Shown: positions 26,760 through 36,041, counted from the stretch's first letter. The stretch is 64,000 bases of DNA from JAXLWB01 sp046328715 (GCA_046328715.1 JAXLWB010000012.1:166487-230486); one strand, 5' to 3'. Numbers and translations are program-made. The notes: a model not told the origin generated them from the letters alone.

Positions 26760-28478
26760 TTACTCGCGTGTCACGAGTAAATGGGTTGCTTGCTCCATAT
26801 TCTGGATTAGCGAATGAACTCCATCGGGCCAGACGATCTCCATACTTTGTGGAGTAGTCTCTTTTGGTAAACCAAAGTGGAGTTGTGTTGCATCGCCTGA
26901 GAGGTATCCACCTGACGCGCGCACATCACGCTGCCAGCGTTCCGCTATGCCGTGGAGAACCACCTTTGCGCCGATGGCAAAGGGATTATTTGAATTTTTC
27001 CAGCGCAGATCCACAGTCATGCCTGCCCCACTACATAGTTGATTCTCATGTAGCTCTGCACTACCTCGCAAGTTGTTGACCACGATATCAAGGTCGCCGT
27101 CACCATCTAGGTCAGCCATCACCATGCCACGTCCGCTGGCAGTAGAGTCAAGTTTCCAGGCAGGCATGGTCTCAAACATCTCTGCCTGATTGTTACGTAA
27201 CACCTGATTCTTTTCTACCAATTCGGCGTTGTCCAAGTGACCGAAAAGGTCGCTGGCAATCATGCCGTTGACCACATAGAGGTCAAGCCAACCGTCATTG
27301 TCTAGATCCCCAAACTTACCCGACCAGCTCCAACCTGTCGCTTGTACACCAAAGCTGCCAGCTTCATTCTGCCACTCGCCCTGGCTATTTTCGACCTGCA
27401 ACACATTCTGCATCTGTTGTGGATCCCCGACATCGCGATGATCACCCATCTTTGTCATCATCGGTAACCAACGCGCCATATTTTTGGTTGAGGTGTCGTA
27501 GGGGTCCATGTCGGTCGTAAAGAGGGCCAACGAGCCGTTATTGTCGAGGTCACCCCAGTCGATGCTCATGGTGCTATGCGAAGTCTCAGCAAAGGGCTTG
27601 GCTGGTTTCCACTCAGTGGCCCGATTCCACCAGATCAGATCCTGTAGGGCAAAGTCATTGGCAACCCAAATGTCGGTCAGATTGTCAGCATCGAGCTTGA
27701 GCAAGGCAACCGATAAGGCTTCGGAGCGGGTGTCAAGTCGCTGTGCCACAAAGTGTCCAGATTCCTGTAGGTAGAGAAAAATGCCTGCTCTGTTCTCCTC
27801 TTCTGGGTTTTTAATGCCGTGCTGTTTTAACTCTCCCCCGTACGAGCCTGTTACCAGATCGAGCGCACCGTCACCGTTGAGATCGGCCCAGCCCATAGCG
27901 TAAGCGTAGTTATCGACACCCGGGAGAGAACTGCGAGTTGCGAATTGCGAGTTGCGAGTTGCTGCACCTGAATTGTGCCACCAAGTAGGGGCTTCTAACC
28001 CTCGATGAGTAAAGACGATATCCAGCCAACCGTCACCATCCACATCGACGATGGCCGCGCCTCGGGTAAATTTGTCGTCCAGCGGCTCAGCTCGAAACTC
28101 TAATGAACCTTCATTCCACAGGATCGTGCTTTCGCCATCCACGCTGGCAAAGACCAGATCAAGATCGCCATCTTCATCCAAATCGTTGCCGGCCACGCCT
28201 GACCCATTGCTGATGTAAGTGCCAATCTCGCGCAGATGCGTGCCAGTGGAAAAGGGCAATTTATGCGTGACGAACGATCCAGCACAGACCGTCGAAGACG
28301 CAAGTGGAGCGGATTGGACTGAGACTTCAACAGATTCCGGATACGGATCCGTACGCAGGGGTTGAGGCGGTGAGAGGTTGGCGCGCCAAAAGAGATAGAG
28401 CAACATGAGCGCAATGACCGCAAGGCCAGCTTGTCCAAGTTTTCGTTTCGAGGGTTCTGGAAGGTTCGCAGCTTTCAT
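26760..28478 (-). CDS. FG-GAP/VCBS repeat protein with ASPIC/UnbV C-terminal domain
   Basis: A 572-residue exported or anchored protein: one N-terminal membrane segment (AGLAVIALMLLYLFW, ~16-30), then FG-GAP-like repeats with calcium-binding DxDxDG motifs (DLDEDGDLDLVF, DVDGDGWLDIVF, DLNGDGALDLVTG, DLDNDGWLDLYVVN, DLDGDGDLDIVVNN), giving a predicted beta-propeller. The C-terminal ASPIC/UnbV module (IAERWQRDVRASGGYLSGD) is typical of the CRTAC1-like family. Function of the family is unknown. Residues ~172-183 (AATRNSQFATRSS) are encoded by a tandem CGCAACT/CGCAATT repeat (27931-27965) that also occurs between genes, so that loop looks like an inserted repeat. Confidence 0.88.
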   Translation of the reverse strand: MKAANLPEPSKRKLGQAGLAVIALMLLYLFWRANLSPPQPLRTDPYPESVEVSVQSAPLASSTVCAGSFVTHKLPFSTGTHLREIGTYISNGSGVAGNDLDEDGDLDLVFASVDGESTILWNEGSLEFRAEPLDDKFTRGAAIVDVDGDGWLDIVFTHRGLEAPTWWHNSGAATRNSQFATRSSLPGVDNYAYAMGWADLNGDGALDLVTGSYGGELKQHGIKNPEEENRAGIFLYLQESGHFVAQRLDTRSEALSVALLKLDADNLTDIWVANDFALQDLIWWNRATEWKPAKPFAETSHSTMSIDWGDLDNNGSLALFTTDMDPYDTSTKNMARWLPMMTKMGDHRDVGDPQQMQNVLQVENSQGEWQNEAGSFGVQATGWSWSGKFGDLDNDGWLDLYVVNGMIASDLFGHLDNAELVEKNQVLRNNQAEMFETMPAWKLDSTASGRGMVMADLDGDGDLDIVVNNLRGSAELHENQLCSGAGMTVDLRWKNSNNPFAIGAKVVLHGIAERWQRDVRASGGYLSGDATQLHFGLPKETTPQSMEIVWPDGVHSLIQNMEQATHLLVTRE

Positions 28479-28629
28479 AGTGCTTTAGTCACTGGCTATG
28501 TAGAAGCAGCACGCGGCTCAAGCGAAATAGCCAAGTGGACACAGAGTAAAGCAGACAAAATCCGCATTTATCGATCTTATCTGCACCATCCGTGTGCTAG
28601 TTGCTTTTCATTTATGGATGCAAAAAAAT

Positions 28630-29529
28630 TCATGTACCCGGATGGAAGTCACGCCAAAGCCAACGCAGAGTATCGGGGAAGATGGCAGCACCATGCTTCA
28701 GATCGTGTCCGCCATCGCCAAAGACAAATTGATAATCATAGCCGCTAAACTGTAGCGCCGAGGCCATAGCCTGATTGGCCAGCGGCCAGTTGCCAAAGAC
28801 TACATCCAGGTCGTTTGAACCATCTTGTAGAAAGACTCGGATCGGCTTCTTTTCGGTTTTGCGGATCAAGTTGGGGTAGCTATGTCCCCCTCGGATGTCG
28901 GTGAAGCTGCCAACGTGGCTCACCACCTTGGCGAAGGCATCTGGACGTTCCCACGCCACAGTAAAAGCACAGATTGCGCCAGAGCTAATCCCACAGATCG
29001 CGCGTCCGGCTGGATCAGCCACAATTTTGTATTGTTTCTCAACCTCGGGGATCAGTTCTTCAAGTAGAAAGCGGGCATACTGGTCATTGAGCGAATCATA
29101 TTCAATGCTGCGATTGTCAGCACCGCCCCAAATCGGCAATCCAGGACCTTTGTCGCCTGGATTTACAAAGAGACCGAGCGTAACCGGCATCTCGCCCTTG
29201 TGGATTAGGTTGTCGAAGACAGTGGTGATATTTGCATGTGGACTAAGGTACAGCGCACCATCCTGAAAAACCGTCAAGCAAGCTGGGGTAGAGCCATCGT
29301 ACTGCTGTGGTACATACAGCCAATAGTCACGTTTGGTGCCAGGGTAGAGCTTGGTGCTGGTCCATTGAAATGGATGTACAACCCCGCGTGGCACACCATC
29401 CTGAGGCAACGAGTCGGCCCCTAGGTGATAACTATCGGGCGCAGCGGCACTGCGCGCAATCGCCGCCTGATCAGCCTGCGACATGCCGACTTGGATCTTC
29501 CAGCTTGAAGAGGTTCGGTTTTCGCTCAT
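28630..29529 (-). CDS. Enterochelin esterase-like alpha/beta hydrolase
   Basis: A 299-residue esterase of the PF00756 (esterase D/Fes) fold. Features: KRDYWLYVPQQYDG, the nucleophile elbow GISSGA (~residue 172), and the terminal GGHDLKHG with the catalytic His (~275). No signal peptide. The gene lies 11 bp upstream of... the permease genes on the same strand read before it, so it is the distal gene of the sugar-import operon. Family members cleave siderophore esters, carbohydrate esters (feruloyl/acetyl xylan) or other esters; the sugar transport context favours a carbohydrate ester. Confidence 0.85.
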   Translation of the reverse strand: MSENRTSSSWKIQVGMSQADQAAIARSAAAPDSYHLGADSLPQDGVPRGVVHPFQWTSTKLYPGTKRDYWLYVPQQYDGSTPACLTVFQDGALYLSPHANITTVFDNLIHKGEMPVTLGLFVNPGDKGPGLPIWGGADNRSIEYDSLNDQYARFLLEELIPEVEKQYKIVADPAGRAICGISSGAICAFTVAWERPDAFAKVVSHVGSFTDIRGGHSYPNLIRKTEKKPIRVFLQDGSNDLDVVFGNWPLANQAMASALQFSGYDYQFVFGDGGHDLKHGAAIFPDTLRWLWRDFHPGT

Positions 29530-29540
29530 CCCAGAAAAGT

Positions 29541-30461
29541 TTACCCTTTCAGACCGGTCATACTGATGCCTTCGATAAAGGTGCGCTGGGCGAAAACAAA
29601 GGCAAGAATTACCGGCAATGCCACAATCGTACTGACGGCCATCAAATGAGGATAGGCCATTGCAGTATTACCCATGCTCAACGCAATAGTGCGCAAGCGG
29701 TAGATCATCATCGCCAACGGTTGTAGGTTTTCTTGATTAATATAGATCAGAGGACCAAGGTAATCATTCCACGCCCATAAGAATCGAAACAGAATCACAA
29801 CCGCTAAGGCAGGTCGTGAAAGTGGCAGGAGAATGCGAAAGAGAATGCCTAGTTCACTGGCACCTTCGATTCTGGCGGCTTCCGATAGTTCCTCTGGCAA
29901 GGTAAGGAAAAACTGGCGCAACAAAAAGATAAAATAAGCGTTACCAAACAGTGACGGAATGACAAGAGGCCAATAACTGTTGATCCAGCCTAATTGTTTA
30001 TAGGTAATGAACAAAGGGACCATTGTCACTTGCCAGGGCAACATCATCGTAGCAATGCAGATCCAGAAGAAAGACTCACGACCCTGCCAACGAATTTTGG
30101 AAAAGCCATAAGCAACAAGCATGGATGAAACAACTGTAAAAAATGTAACTGGCAATGTGTAACGGAAGATTGAATTGAAAGCTGCTGTATTAAAATCAAG
30201 CCGCGTCCAAGCATCCGCAAAGTTGTTGAAATGTGCAGGATTGGGGATGATTACTGGAGGTACAGTATAGACTTGAGGATCATCTTTGAGTGCCGAACTG
30301 ACCATCCAAAACAACGGAAAAATCCAGGTAATTCCCAACAGAATCAAAATCGTATATTGGGAAATACGCGCAATCGTTGCGGAGGTAGATTTGGAAGCAG
30401 ATTGCACAGAAGTTGATTTATTCTGTGATGCAGTACTTACAGTTTGACTGGCAGTGGTCAT
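29541..30461 (-). CDS. Carbohydrate ABC transporter permease, MalG type
   Basis: A 306-residue inner-membrane permease with six predicted membrane helices and a ~30-residue hydrophilic N-terminal tail. The ATPase-docking EAA motif reads EELSEAARIEGASELGILFR (~residues 200-219). It pairs with the MalF-type permease upstream; their genes overlap by 4 bp (ATGA). No ATPase gene lies in the cluster, so a shared MsmX/UgpC-like ATPase encoded elsewhere is expected, as is usual for this transporter class. Confidence 0.93.
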   Translation of the reverse strand: MTTASQTVSTASQNKSTSVQSASKSTSATIARISQYTILILLGITWIFPLFWMVSSALKDDPQVYTVPPVIIPNPAHFNNFADAWTRLDFNTAAFNSIFRYTLPVTFFTVVSSMLVAYGFSKIRWQGRESFFWICIATMMLPWQVTMVPLFITYKQLGWINSYWPLVIPSLFGNAYFIFLLRQFFLTLPEELSEAARIEGASELGILFRILLPLSRPALAVVILFRFLWAWNDYLGPLIYINQENLQPLAMMIYRLRTIALSMGNTAMAYPHLMAVSTIVALPVILAFVFAQRTFIEGISMTGLKG

Positions 30462-31375
30462 TTTTCACCTCCGTAGTATACCCAACGCGCCGACGTACGG
30501 AACAGGATAATCGAACAGATCAGAATAATGGTAAACAAAATCCAAGCCATTGCCGACGCTTTCCCCAAGCTGAATTGGACAAAGGCATTCCGATAAAGGT
30601 TCACCACATAAAATTCAGTTGACTTCATGGGGCCGCCACCCGTAAGCACAAAGGGCAGTGTGAAATCCTGAAAGGCCGTAATAATCCCCATGATGAAGTT
30701 GAAGAGGATAACAGGTGTACACAAAGGAACAGTTACATTCCAAAATTTGTCCCAGGCATTGGCACCATCTACTGTAGCCGCTTCATAAAGCGTACGCGGC
30801 ACATCTTGTAGGGCAGCCAGATAAGTTACAACGGCTCCGCCTTGCGCCCAAATGTAAATCATGATCAAAGTAGGCTTTGCCAACGATGGATTCGACAGGA
30901 AGGGGATTGTAGCCATTTCGAAATATTTTAGCAGGCCGTTGATGGCACCATACTGCACATTCAAGATAAAGAGCCAAACTACAGCCGTACACACCGCTGG
31001 CACAATCGAAGGAACATAGATGATCGAACGAAAGAGCGTACGCCCTTTGATATCACTGTTGAGCAAGTTCGCAATCAAAAAAGCAACCGCTGCCCCTAAA
31101 GGCACACCGATCCCCACATAGTAAATTGTGTTATACATGACTGTCCAAAAGTCGGGATCAACAGTAAACAGACGAGTGTAATTCAAGAACCCAATAAACT
31201 TTGGTTCTCGAATAAAATCAAAATTCGTCATACTGTAGTAAAGTGAGGCGGCTAGTGGGAAAACAGCGAAGATCAAAAAGCCAATCAACCAAGGCGAAAT
31301 GAACAACAGACCAAGGATTTGGTTACGCCTTTCGTATCTTGATAAGCCACGCGGGCGAGCAGTGATGGCAGCCAT
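30458..31375 (-). CDS. Carbohydrate ABC transporter permease, MalF type
   Basis: A 305-residue permease with about six membrane helices (LLFISPWLIGFLIFAVFPLA near the N-terminus) and the EAA-loop YEAATVDGANAWDKFWNVT (~residues 199-217). The start is set at MAAITARP because GGAGGT lies 6 nt upstream; an ATG 36 bp earlier lacks a ribosome site. It is coupled to the MalG-type gene by a 4-bp overlap. Substrate probably a sugar or oligosaccharide. Confidence 0.93.
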   Translation of the reverse strand: MAAITARPRGLSRYERRNQILGLLFISPWLIGFLIFAVFPLAASLYYSMTNFDFIREPKFIGFLNYTRLFTVDPDFWTVMYNTIYYVGIGVPLGAAVAFLIANLLNSDIKGRTLFRSIIYVPSIVPAVCTAVVWLFILNVQYGAINGLLKYFEMATIPFLSNPSLAKPTLIMIYIWAQGGAVVTYLAALQDVPRTLYEAATVDGANAWDKFWNVTVPLCTPVILFNFIMGIITAFQDFTLPFVLTGGGPMKSTEFYVVNLYRNAFVQFSLGKASAMAWILFTIILICSIILFRTSARWVYYGGEK

Positions 31376-31586
31376 CGATACCTCCGATGAACGTATACGG
31401 CAAACCGACAATACTTTCGTTTACTCTGCAATTATCAAGAAACCAAGCGTGGCGACCGTTCCTGCAAGATAAACCTGTCATTCCTGTAGGAATCTCTATC
31501 GTGGTTTCACCCTATACAATGAAGATTCCTACGGAAATAACAGACTGACTCACGGGTTTCTTGCCAAAGCGGTGAGTTTCAAGGAT

Positions 31587-31614
31587 CCAAAACTGAGCAA
31601 AAACTCAGTTTTGG
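31587..31614. repeat. Hairpin between binding-protein and permease genes
   Basis: Perfect 11-bp arms CCAAAACTGAG / CTCAGTTTTGG, loop CAAAAA, 26 bp beyond the binding-protein stop on the minus strand. Position fits an mRNA-stabilising or attenuating hairpin that raises binding-protein over permease levels; no T-run. Confidence 0.6.
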
Positions 31615-31639
31615 ACGAGAACGACTTGGGGAAAATTTC

Positions 31640-33034
31640 TCAACCACCAAGCCCTTGCGCTTGCCATTCAGCCTCGGCGCGTGATTGGAGTTCAGCAGCC
31701 GCATCTTCTGGCTTCATCAGGTCACGATAGACCTGCTCACGCAACTCACTATACTGAGTGATGACGAAGTCGTTAATCGGGCAGCGGCGACCAACCGTCC
31801 ACTCGGTCACTTGGCTGGAGGCGTCAACGTAGAAGTCGAGTCCTGGATAGGTATTCTTATCAACTTTTGCCAGCCACGACTTGACACCGTGGATCCAGCC
31901 TACCTCTTTGAAAATGATATCAAGTGCAGTCGGTGTTTGGAAGAATTCACCGAGCTTGAAGGCACCTTCTTTGTTTTTTGCATCTTTAAAGATGACCACA
32001 GCATGGAGACCGGTGGCCATGATATTCGCGTCCTTGCGATCAGCAGGAACAGGTGCCCAAGAGGCACGATTGTATTGTGCAACTTCCGGCTTCTGAATTT
32101 GGGTCTCGCCTGGGTGCCAGTAACCTTCCATAATCATGTTTTGCACACCAGCATTATAGGCAGCACCCCAAGTGCCATTGCCTTCGACCTGGCGCATACC
32201 AGCGAATTGGTCGGGTCCACAGAGGCGAATAAATTCACCTAAGGTGTTCAGACCCTCGGCCATACGTGGATTGGCTAAATCGAACTTACCGGTTTCCTCA
32301 TCAAACCATTTGAAGCCAAAGGACGCTGCAAGGAAGTCAGGTTCATTCGCCATGGCATCATAGGGATCGAGTCCAAATTGGATGAGGTTGCCTGCATCAT
32401 CTTTCTTGGTCAATGCTTTATGCCACTCGAACACCTCGTCCCAGGTTTTCGGCAATTTGGCTGAATCCAATCCCGCCTTCTGTGCCGCATCTGTATTTAC
32501 GTTTAATCCCCACCACAGATAACACTCAATGCCGGGAATACCGATCATCTTGCCCTGATAGAAGGCGCTGTTCCAGATCCCTTCGAGAATATCATCTGAC
32601 TTGATAATCGAGCTTGCATTTGCCATGTCTGCCACATCAATTGTAGCGCCACGAGTAAAGAGATTGACATAGCTGTAGTTTGAGCCACCATCGGGCGGCG
32701 TGCCGCCAGCAATTGCAGTCAAAAGTGCATCTCCACCGGTAGAGCCTTTAAATTCCAAGGTCGCTCCACCTGAATGTGCTTTCCATTCTTCGGTTTCGAC
32801 GATCTTAGCCATGGCTGGATCAAGATTGCCCCAACCGTACCAATAGACGATCTTCTGTCCTTCTGCTGCTGGTGCAGCTGCGTTCTCTGCAGGAGCGGCA
32901 GCAGCGCCACTATTGGCGGCTGGAGCAGCGGCACCGGGTGCAGCTGCGGGTGCACAGGCGGCTAAGGCTAAAGCGCCGCCAGCGAATGCCGTCATTTTCA
33001 TAAAATGACGGCGGTTTACCATGTTGTTGCTCAT
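31640..33034 (-). CDS. Extracellular solute-binding lipoprotein (carbohydrate ABC importer)
   Basis: A 464-residue family 1 solute-binding protein. The N-terminus has a twin-arginine NRRHFMK followed by a hydrophobic stretch and lipobox LALAACAP (lipidated Cys ~27), then an Ala/Pro-rich linker to ~65. The binding domain includes IVYWYGWGNLDPAM and the C-terminal RAEAEWQAQGLGG. It should be Tat-exported and anchored outside the membrane. First gene of the leftward cluster binding protein-MalF-MalG-esterase-FG-GAP protein. The Shine-Dalgarno AAAGGA lies 10 nt from the ATG. Confidence 0.93.
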   Translation of the reverse strand: MSNNMVNRRHFMKMTAFAGGALALAACAPAAAPGAAAPAANSGAAAAPAENAAAPAAEGQKIVYWYGWGNLDPAMAKIVETEEWKAHSGGATLEFKGSTGGDALLTAIAGGTPPDGGSNYSYVNLFTRGATIDVADMANASSIIKSDDILEGIWNSAFYQGKMIGIPGIECYLWWGLNVNTDAAQKAGLDSAKLPKTWDEVFEWHKALTKKDDAGNLIQFGLDPYDAMANEPDFLAASFGFKWFDEETGKFDLANPRMAEGLNTLGEFIRLCGPDQFAGMRQVEGNGTWGAAYNAGVQNMIMEGYWHPGETQIQKPEVAQYNRASWAPVPADRKDANIMATGLHAVVIFKDAKNKEGAFKLGEFFQTPTALDIIFKEVGWIHGVKSWLAKVDKNTYPGLDFYVDASSQVTEWTVGRRCPINDFVITQYSELREQVYRDLMKPEDAAAELQSRAEAEWQAQGLGG

Positions 33035-34068
33035 TCAGTTTCTTCCTTTCTTGTTACTGATTGGGATCTGTTTTGTTGCTACTGAACAAACGATTTACCA
33101 CAATGATTAAGTGTATGGCGCTATCGAAGCAGCACAGAACAGACCAGGACAATTCGGTTGGATCAAAAATGAAAAATAACTTTCGCTAATGATTCAGTCT
33201 ACCAGTGACTCAAACCAGCTTTAGGAAAAGCCTCATTTCTGTAATTGGATAGACCTCTTCCAGATTTCTCTTTGTTAAGATTTTATCAGCGGTGTGGGGG
33301 TATGATAGTGCGAAGCGTGAAATCTGTCAAACCGACTAGGTTACTCGCCCCCAACCATAGTGCAACCAGTTCATCGCTGCCCGTCTGATTGGCGAGCCAA
33401 CCCTCCCTTTTGTGCCCGCGCCGTATGACAACTGGCATCCAGCAATCGCAAACGTGTTATACCACGATGATGCCGCCGTCAATCCTGGTTGACTGGTCAG
33501 GTAATGGCTGAGATATTGGCGAGGTTTGACCTGCCAGTCACAGGCGATGGATTGCAACGAGGCGCTTTATAAATTACAGTACTTCACGAATTCAGTGGGA
33601 AATGTCATTCTGAGTGGCAGTTTGTGAAGAATCATGCGGTATCAACCCAAAATTCTTCGACAAAAAGCAGCCGCAGAATGACAAATCGTGATCTACTGAA
33701 TTAACACTTGATGGCGCATTGATATTCCGAGCGAAGTCTGTTATGCGCGAGAAATCTTGCTTTGTCACGATGAAGATTGCCTCTCACAAAGTATCCGTCA
33801 CTAAAATGACAAGGCCCCTAACTACCGTCAATGACTAATATTGGATTAGAAAACAGGGGAAGTTCCCTGCCGAGCGCTCAAAATGACTGTTAATCACGCA
33901 GCAGTGCGACTATATTTTTTGGCGATGGCTTACAAAGTGCATATACTTTGATCAGTCTAGCGATACTTGTACGTCAACAAGCTGAGTCCTACACTTGCAG
34001 CGACGCATACTGGCTTGTTGCGGCCTATTTGCAATTATCTGCTTTCGTCTTTTGGAAGGAGTACTCTC
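33035..34068. other. 1.03-kb region with a possible gene remnant and a palindromic element
   Basis: Lies between divergent binding-protein and DsbA genes. About 33361-33489 reads in one + frame as protein-like sequence (IGEPTLPFVPAP, then YDNWHPAIANVLYHDD) but has no start and stops soon after; it may be a gene fragment of unknown origin. A palindromic element follows at 33589-33702. Nothing else recognised. Confidence 0.4.
33589..33702. mobile_element. 114-bp MITE-like palindromic element
   Basis: Terminal arms AATTCAGT / ACTGAATT, inner arms GTCATTCTG (33604-33612) / CAGAATGAC (33674-33682) and core GAAGAATC / ATTCTTCG. Looks like a non-autonomous miniature element. No transposase is nearby. 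Confidence 0.55.
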
Positions 34069-34779
34069 ATGAGTTCACAAACAAATTTGCCGGTGCGCCG
34101 CCGACCTAAACAAAGTGCAAAAAATTCTAACTTTAGTCTCTACCTAATCGGCGGCGTGATGCTGCTGTTGATCGTCTTTGTGATTGCGCTCAATATTTGG
34201 AATAGCCAACCTACGGTAAGTACCAAGCCTCTGGACATTCAGACTGGTTGGGTTGACCGCAATTCGATCGGCAATCCGGATGCCAAGATTGTGGTCGAAG
34301 CCTACGAAGACTTTCTCTGCCCCCACTGCGGCGAATTTACAGCGCAAGTAGAACCACGCCTCTTTGACGAGTATGTAAAGACTGGGAAAGTTCGTTTTGT
34401 CTATCGTACCTTCCCGCTCCAAGGTTTTGAGCCCGGTGCCTCGATCGCGGCCAATGCTGCCATGTGTGCAGCCGATCAGGGTCAGTTCTGGCAAATGCAC
34501 GATCAGCTCTTTGCTTCGCAAAACAAAGGTATGAGCTATTATGAACCTGAGAATCTGGCGAAGACTGCGGCGGCACTTGGCATGAACAGTGGGCAATTCA
34601 CAGACTGTTTGAATAGCTTGAAGTATAGCTCCGAAATTCGTCAGACTTCAAATGATGGAATTGCCCTTGGCGTACAAGGAACACCTACGATTTTCGTGAA
34701 TGGTACGTTGCTTTCAAATGGTGCTGATTACACTGCGCTAAAAGCTGAACTTGATAGACTGTTAGCAACTGCCGGGTAA
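34069..34779 (+). CDS. DsbA-family thiol-disulfide oxidoreductase
   Basis: A 236-residue membrane-anchored protein. The start at MSSQTNLP is fixed by GGAAGGAG 7 nt upstream. One membrane anchor lies at ~25-45 (YLIGGVMLLLIVFVIALNIW), then a thioredoxin-like domain with active site CPHC (Cys84/Cys87) in EDFLCPHCGEF, a helical insert, and the cis-Pro region GVQGTPTIFVNG. It oxidises thiols of exported proteins. The next gene is a DsbB-type protein, its natural partner, separated by a strong terminator. Confidence 0.93.
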   Translation: MSSQTNLPVRRRPKQSAKNSNFSLYLIGGVMLLLIVFVIALNIWNSQPTVSTKPLDIQTGWVDRNSIGNPDAKIVVEAYEDFLCPHCGEFTAQVEPRLFDEYVKTGKVRFVYRTFPLQGFEPGASIAANAAMCAADQGQFWQMHDQLFASQNKGMSYYEPENLAKTAAALGMNSGQFTDCLNSLKYSSEIRQTSNDGIALGVQGTPTIFVNGTLLSNGADYTALKAELDRLLATAG

Positions 34780-34807
34780 GCGATTTTGAACTTTAGATTG
34801 AGGTTGG

Positions 34808-34846
34808 GTGGAGCAAAACCAAGTCCATTTTGCTCCACTTTTGTTT
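34808..34846 (+). terminator. Rho-independent terminator after the DsbA gene
   Basis: Perfect 11-bp stem GTGGAGCAAAA / TTTTGCTCCAC with a 9-nt loop, then TTTTGTTT. Confidence 0.9.
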
Positions 34847-35068
34847 CCTCACCCGGTTGTGCACAGATTGTTTTAACGCAAGGCAGAAAGAAGAACACAG
34901 GCTGGATCACTCTTTGCAGCCTTGTTCCTTTGTGCTGTTGGATCAGGCGTTTGTCTTCGCCTTTGACCTGGGCTGATATTCAGTTCGTGCGCTAAGAAAC
35001 CGCACCTACGAATATACAATGTTTAAATGTCATCTCTATAAGTATGTATGTGCTCTTTTCGTTGATCC

Positions 35069-35926
35069 ATGCCTCGAATTTCTGAATTGTTTGACCGATA
35101 CAGTTTATACATTGCACTCCTAGCAGCTTGGATTGCGATGTTGGGTAGTCTTTATTTCAGCCAGGTCAAAGGCTACATACCTTGTGAACTCTGCTGGTAT
35201 CAGCGCATCCTGATGTATCCACTGACGGTCATTCTAGGCATCGGCTTACTGCGCAAAGATGAAAACCTGCCGCTTTTGGTGCTGCCCCTTTCCTCGCTAG
35301 GCTTTTTTATTGCGCTGTATCATTACCTTCTGGAAAAGACGAATATTTTTCCAGCGCATGCCTGCTCTGGCGGAGTCTCTTGCACGGCGATGTGGATCAA
35401 CTGGTTTGGTTTTGTCACCATCCCGTTTCTCTCCCTCACCGCCTTCACCATTATTACGCTCATGTGTATTGTGGCCTGGCAAGCGGGTGAACCATTCAAT
35501 GATCCAGAGTTGGCTGTTCCCTGGCTACCGGTCGTAGGAGTTGTCGGTGTGGTCTGTGTTGTCTTTGCCACACTTTTTACCATGGGCCGTCAAAACAACT
35601 TGCAAGCCCAGTTGTCACAAGCTATGAACGCCAGCCAACCCATAGCCAATACATCGACTGCCAATCAGCTTTACATCCAAGGCTGCGCCAGTTGTCATGG
35701 TCAAAAAGGCGAGGGGGTCGCAGGGCTAGGGATCTCATTGGCCAATTCAGATACAGTACGAATGTGGAACGATCGCGACTTGTTAGCCATGATCCGTGCG
35801 GGGCGTGGGTTGGATGATCCGAACAACACGAGTAAACTAGTCATGCCACCAAGCGGTGGACGACCCGATTTTAGCGACGCTGAAATGCTTTCAATTATTA
35901 AGGTCATTCGGGCCTTTCAAAACTAA
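35069..35926 (+). CDS. DsbB-type disulfide bond protein fused to a cytochrome c domain
   Basis: A 285-residue protein. Residues 1-~170 are a four-helix DsbB/BdbC membrane domain with the first cysteine pair CELC (Cys39/Cys42) and the second pair Cys99/Cys105 (HACSGGVSC). After a fifth membrane segment (~150-170) and a Gln/Asn/Ser-rich linker, residues ~200-283 form a monohaem cytochrome c domain: CASCH (Cys206, Cys209, His210) and distal Met259 in LVMPPSGG. DsbB normally passes electrons to quinone; the haem domain, predicted outside the membrane, could offer a direct exit to cytochrome-based acceptors. The DsbA gene lies just upstream. Confidence 0.88.
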   Translation: MPRISELFDRYSLYIALLAAWIAMLGSLYFSQVKGYIPCELCWYQRILMYPLTVILGIGLLRKDENLPLLVLPLSSLGFFIALYHYLLEKTNIFPAHACSGGVSCTAMWINWFGFVTIPFLSLTAFTIITLMCIVAWQAGEPFNDPELAVPWLPVVGVVGVVCVVFATLFTMGRQNNLQAQLSQAMNASQPIANTSTANQLYIQGCASCHGQKGEGVAGLGISLANSDTVRMWNDRDLLAMIRAGRGLDDPNNTSKLVMPPSGGRPDFSDAEMLSIIKVIRAFQN

Positions 35927-35950
35927 ATTCGTAACTTATGAGCCGATCCT

Positions 35951-36006
35951 CTTCCGGGAAGGGTATGCCTAACGGCTAAAGTCGATTGTTCAAGCCTTCC
36001 CGGAAG
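35951..36006. repeat. CTTCCGGGAAGG palindromic repeat, copy A
   Basis: 56 bp with perfect 12-bp arms CTTCCGGGAAGG / CCTTCCCGGAAG. A 55-bp relative with identical arms lies at 45196-45250. Confidence 0.7.
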
Positions 36007-36041
36007 ATGTTGACCGAGAGTCTGAGTAATTCTAAATTCTA

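Noticed and set aside
33336..33557. 73-codon minus-strand frame
   Set aside because: No ribosome site or recognisable family; the opposite strand has a more protein-like but broken frame. Treated as intergenic with a possible remnant.
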